From the NCBI GenBank assembly GCA_016721845.1, contig JADKHK010000013.1:186001-250000 (forward strand): DNA of 64,000 bases. The letters run 5' to 3'. This stretch comes from Lysobacterales bacterium. GTDB taxonomy: Bacteria; Pseudomonadota; Gammaproteobacteria; Xanthomonadales; Ahniellaceae. Each line of letters opens with the position of its first letter. The first letter of the stretch is position 1. The notes below the pieces were generated by a model. It had not been told where the DNA came from and searched no databases. It was given only the letters and a program-made list of their open reading frames with translations. Of this stretch, positions 61,185 to 64,000 are shown piece by piece. The position numbers were made by a program, and so were the translations under genes.

Positions 61185-63356
61185 ATGATGCGCTGCCACT
61201 GGCTTGCCGGCTTTACCTTGTCGATGAGTTGCCTGCCTGCCTTCGCGCAGGTGACGACCCCGAATCCGATCCTGTTCGTGACGCAGTTCCCGATCCCGGA
61301 CGACTTCGCGGCGATCGGCTCAGTGTTCGCGAATCATCGCGGTGGCACCGACCTGGTCGGTCGCGGCGGCGATCTCTACATCCGCTACGGCAACGGCACG
61401 TTGCGCAACCTCACGCGTGAGGCCGGTTACGGCGAAGCGGGCGTGATGCAGGGCGTGAACGCGATCGCGGTGCGCGATCCGCACGTGCACTGGTCGGGCA
61501 CGAAGGCCGTCTTCAGCATGGTGATCGGCGCACCACCGCAGCAGTACCAATGGGTCACGAGTTACTTCCAGCTGTACGAGGTCAGCGGCTTTGGCGCCGG
61601 ACAAACCGTGCAGATCAGCAAGATCGCGAATCAGCCAGCCGACACCAACAACGTGATGCCGGTGTATGCATCGGACGGCACGATCATCTTTGTCTCCGAC
61701 CGCTCGCGCAACGGCGAACGCCATCTGTATCCGCAGCACGACGAGTACGAATCGACACCGACACCGACCGGGTTGTGGAAGCTCGATCCTGCGGGCGGGA
61801 CGCTGAAACTGCTGCAGCACTCGCCCTCCGGTTCATTCGACCCGGTCGTCGACAGTTTTGGCCGCGTGCTGTTCACGCGCTGGGATCACCTTCAGCGTGA
61901 TCAGCAGAACGACTCGCAGGGCAACACCTACGGCACCTTCAACTGGACCTCCGAAGCCGCGAATGCCACTGCGCTGGCTGACCGCAGCGAGGTGTTTCCG
62001 GAGCCGCGCATTGCCGTGCCAGGCAGCGGCGTCGAAGGATTCTCGATCAATCACTTTTTCCCGTGGCAGATCCACCAGGACGGCACCGGCGAGGAGACGC
62101 TGAACCATCTCGGGCGCCATGAGCTTCACAGCTACTTCAACCGCAGCTTCAATACCGACGCCAATCTGGTCGAATTCATCAGTGCGGTATCCGGACGCGT
62201 CAATCCGCGCGATGCCTTCAACTTTCTGCAGTTGAGCGAAGACCCGAACGTGCCTGGGCGCTACTACGCGGTCGATGCGCCCGAGTTCAATACCCAGAAC
62301 GCCGGCCAGGTGCTTCGCTTCGATGCGGCGCCGTCGGTCAATCCGGCCGATGTGGTGATCGACTATGTCACCCATCCCGATACCGAGGGCACCGAGCCGT
62401 CGCCGAACCACAGCGGTCACTACCGAAATCCGGTGATGCTGGCGAATGGCACGCTGATCGCGGCCCATGCCAGCGAGCAGGGCGGCGCCGGCAACAACGG
62501 CACCCGCGCGAATCCGGATGCGCGTTACCAGTTCCGCCTGCGGACGCTGTCGACCGCAGGCAATGGCTACCAGGCCGCCAATCTGGCCCTGACCAATGGC
62601 CTCGCCCGCTCGGTCACGTACTGGGATCCGGATGTACTGGTCAGTTACAACGGTCCCTTCTGGGAACTGTCGCCGGTGGAAGTGGTGGCGCGCGCGGCAC
62701 CGAATGCAACCGTCGCGACCACAGCTGCGCCCGAACTCTCCGCGTATGCGCAGCGCAGCGTGATCGAGAATGCGTTCAAGCAGTATTTGCGCGCCAACGG
62801 TCTGGGCGTGCTGGTGATGCGCGACGTGACTGCGCGGGACGTCCTCGACAAGCAGCAACCCTTCAATCTGCGCGTTCCGGGCGGACGCCAGACACCGATC
62901 AATCCGACCGGTGCGGTCTACGATATCGCGCACATGCAATTGCTGCAGGGCGACCAGATCCGCGGCATCGGCGGTCTGTCGACGCCGACCCCGGGACGTC
63001 GCGTGATCGCGCAGTTCCTGCATGACCCCAAGTCGCTGCAGTTGAACGGCCCGAATGCCGGTGGCCCGGCCGGCAGCGTTCCGATCGCCAGTGATGGTTC
63101 AGTGGCGGCTTATGTACCCGCATCGCGCGCACTCAGTTGGCAGTCGACGGCGCCGAATGGCACGCCGATCGTGCGCGAACGCTTCTGGATCACGGTGCAG
63201 CCCGGCGAAGTGCGCGCCTGCGACGGTTGCCATGGCGTCAACAAGCTCGGTCAGGCCGGGCAGGTTGCGTCGACCCAGACTGCCCAGGCCTTCCTCGATC
63301 TGCTCTCGCGCTGGAGCAGCGATGTCGGCTGGATCTTCGCCGATGGCATGGAGTGA
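61185..63356 (+). CDS. Secreted beta-propeller protein with CxxCH site (HzsA-like)
   Basis: The 723-residue protein has a signal peptide (H-W-L-A-G-F-T-L-S-M-S-C-L-P-A-F-A) and a beta-propeller-like body: Y-A-S-D-G-T-I-I-F-V-S-D-R-S, L-W-K-L-D-P-A-G-G-T. Near the C-terminus is C-D-G-C-H (residues 679-683), a c-type haem attachment site. The layout resembles proteins related to the hydrazine-synthase alpha subunit, but nothing here indicates anammox metabolism. It ends W-I-F-A-D-G-M-E. Two ATGs are possible (61185 and 61188), both after gaggacac. Confidence 0.85.
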   Translation: MMRCHWLAGFTLSMSCLPAFAQVTTPNPILFVTQFPIPDDFAAIGSVFANHRGGTDLVGRGGDLYIRYGNGTLRNLTREAGYGEAGVMQGVNAIAVRDPHVHWSGTKAVFSMVIGAPPQQYQWVTSYFQLYEVSGFGAGQTVQISKIANQPADTNNVMPVYASDGTIIFVSDRSRNGERHLYPQHDEYESTPTPTGLWKLDPAGGTLKLLQHSPSGSFDPVVDSFGRVLFTRWDHLQRDQQNDSQGNTYGTFNWTSEAANATALADRSEVFPEPRIAVPGSGVEGFSINHFFPWQIHQDGTGEETLNHLGRHELHSYFNRSFNTDANLVEFISAVSGRVNPRDAFNFLQLSEDPNVPGRYYAVDAPEFNTQNAGQVLRFDAAPSVNPADVVIDYVTHPDTEGTEPSPNHSGHYRNPVMLANGTLIAAHASEQGGAGNNGTRANPDARYQFRLRTLSTAGNGYQAANLALTNGLARSVTYWDPDVLVSYNGPFWELSPVEVVARAAPNATVATTAAPELSAYAQRSVIENAFKQYLRANGLGVLVMRDVTARDVLDKQQPFNLRVPGGRQTPINPTGAVYDIAHMQLLQGDQIRGIGGLSTPTPGRRVIAQFLHDPKSLQLNGPNAGGPAGSVPIASDGSVAAYVPASRALSWQSTAPNGTPIVRERFWITVQPGEVRACDGCHGVNKLGQAGQVASTQTAQAFLDLLSRWSSDVGWIFADGME

Positions 63357-63360
63357 GCAC

Positions 63361-63894
63361 TCACTCGCGATAAACGAAGCGGCCCTGCTCGATCGTCATC
63401 GCGACGCTGTCGTTGCCGGTCAACGTGCCGCTGAACGTCGCCTCGATGTGCGTCGGAGCGGCTTGCGCGACGGTGACGTCGACGACGAGGTCGTAGCCCA
63501 TCATGCTGCCGGCGAGAAATCGTTCCGGCGTGTAGTTGGCGAGTTGCGCGACGCTGCCGTTCGGATCGCCGCCGCGGATCGCGTATCGGCCCGGTCCGTC
63601 GATGCCGAACAGGTTGATGTTCATGGTCTGTTCGCTGGCGTCTTTCGCGCCGCGGCCCCCGGCGATAAGCAGGGCGCGCGTGTATCCGGGCGGATGGAAG
63701 GCGCCGAACAGGTCGTGGTCGGCGATCCATTCGACGCCATCGACGCGCATCGACAACTGGTTTGCCGTCGCCGTCGTGACGGTGGCAGGCGCCGCAGCAG
63801 TGATCGCCGCGGCCGGCGGTTCGCTGCAGGCGACCAGCAACAGCGACGACCACATTGCGAGTCGGCGCAGGATCGTGATCGAAGACGTGGACAT
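63361..63894 (-). CDS. Putative lipoprotein of unknown function
   Basis: The 177-residue protein has a lipoprotein signal with lipobox L-V-A-C (cysteine near residue 23), so it is probably anchored to a membrane. An Ala/Thr linker is followed by a compact beta-rich domain (M-R-V-D-G-V-E-W-I-A-D, G-R-Y-A-I-R-G-G-D-P, V-Y-R-E end). I do not recognise a family. It overlaps nothing and faces the CxxCH protein, ending 4 bases from its stop. Confidence 0.78.
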   Translation of the reverse strand: MSTSSITILRRLAMWSSLLLVACSEPPAAAITAAAPATVTTATANQLSMRVDGVEWIADHDLFGAFHPPGYTRALLIAGGRGAKDASEQTMNINLFGIDGPGRYAIRGGDPNGSVAQLANYTPERFLAGSMMGYDLVVDVTVAQAAPTHIEATFSGTLTGNDSVAMTIEQGRFVYRE

Positions 63895-63902
63895 GGGTAC
63901 TC

Positions 63903-64000
63903 CTAACCTTGTTCGTTGGATTCGAAGCCGTCTCTGAACAGCACGAAGACGGCGGCGGGTTCATTGGACTGGCGTTCGACCGCCCCGCTGTCGCAGCGCG
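63903..64000 (-). CDS. C-terminal end of a secreted protein with the F-x-D-G-F-E tail (partial)
   Basis: Only the last 32 codons are inside the window; the gene continues past the right edge. The visible residues include R-C-D-S-G-A-V-E-R-Q-S-N-E-P and end A-V-F-V-L-F-R-D-G-F-E-S-N-E-Q-G. The tail closely resembles the ends of three other secreted proteins here. Nothing can be said about the main body. Confidence 0.72.
   Translation of the reverse strand, partial: RCDSGAVERQSNEPAAVFVLFRDGFESNEQG

Overview
The window is a high-GC chromosomal segment. It most likely comes from a gammaproteobacterium of the Xanthomonadales/Lysobacterales (Rhodanobacteraceae- or Xanthomonas-like). The reasons are the adjacent pilT-pilU pair divergent from yggS-proC-yggT, the aroK-aroB pair, Xanthomonas-type integron attC sites, an exosortase H, and several secreted proteins ending in an F-x-D-G-F-E-like tail. 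Assignment is from gene content only. No rRNA, tRNA or CRISPR array was seen.

Layout. 1-8.5 kb: the end of a 5'-nucleotidase gene, L-serine dehydratase, a small glutaredoxin-like protein, a yceI-cytochrome b561-yceI operon, a large hybrid sensor kinase and a DUF4344 metallopeptidase. 8.5-14.2 kb: an accessory island. It holds four integron-type gene cassettes with attC sites but no integrase (a CALIN array), two nearly identical IS110/IS1111-type insertion sequences sitting at the same point of two different attC sites, and a hicAB toxin-antitoxin pair bracketed by an 85-bp direct repeat derived from the end of the neighbouring deacetylase gene. 14.1-22 kb: a deacetylase-like gene, a frameshifted cobalamin adenosyltransferase, a small membrane protein, two ubiquinone-type FAD monooxygenases (the second frameshifted), an AAA/DUF4143 ATPase and a molybdopterin oxidoreductase. 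22-33 kb: a giant secreted ExeM/NucH-type nuclease, a GAF-GGDEF protein, pirin, a pseudopilin, lpxH, cyclophilin and an unrecognised Pro/Ala-rich protein. 33-41.7 kb: an ATM1-like ABC exporter, aroB-aroK, exosortase H, an SDR protein, dodecin, an orphan OmpR-type regulator, pdxH, a BtuF-like protein and a VIT-family protein.

41.7-49.3 kb: a six-gene minus-strand run (yggS-proC-yggT-phosphatase-acyl-CoA dehydrogenase-phosphotransferase), divergent from pilT-pilU-DUF2007. 49.3-54.9 kb: a phosphate-starvation operon (porin-pstSCAB-phoU) behind a clear Pho box. 54.9-64 kb: small membrane and GNAT proteins, ybeY-phoH, an M23-like protein, a methyltransferase, and a cluster of secreted proteins: a beta-helix protein, a beta-propeller protein with a CxxCH site, a lipoprotein and a truncated gene at the window edge.

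Working together: the Pho operon imports phosphate. PilT/PilU drive twitching, and the lone pseudopilin may belong to the same pilus system. The adenosyltransferase, its membrane neighbour and the BtuF-like protein hint at vitamin B12 salvage. The secreted proteins with the shared C-terminal tail, together with an exosortase in the same genome, suggest more than one C-terminal signal for exported proteins. Several genes between 10 and 18 kb carry 1-2 base frameshifts, which may be real decay or uncorrected read errors.
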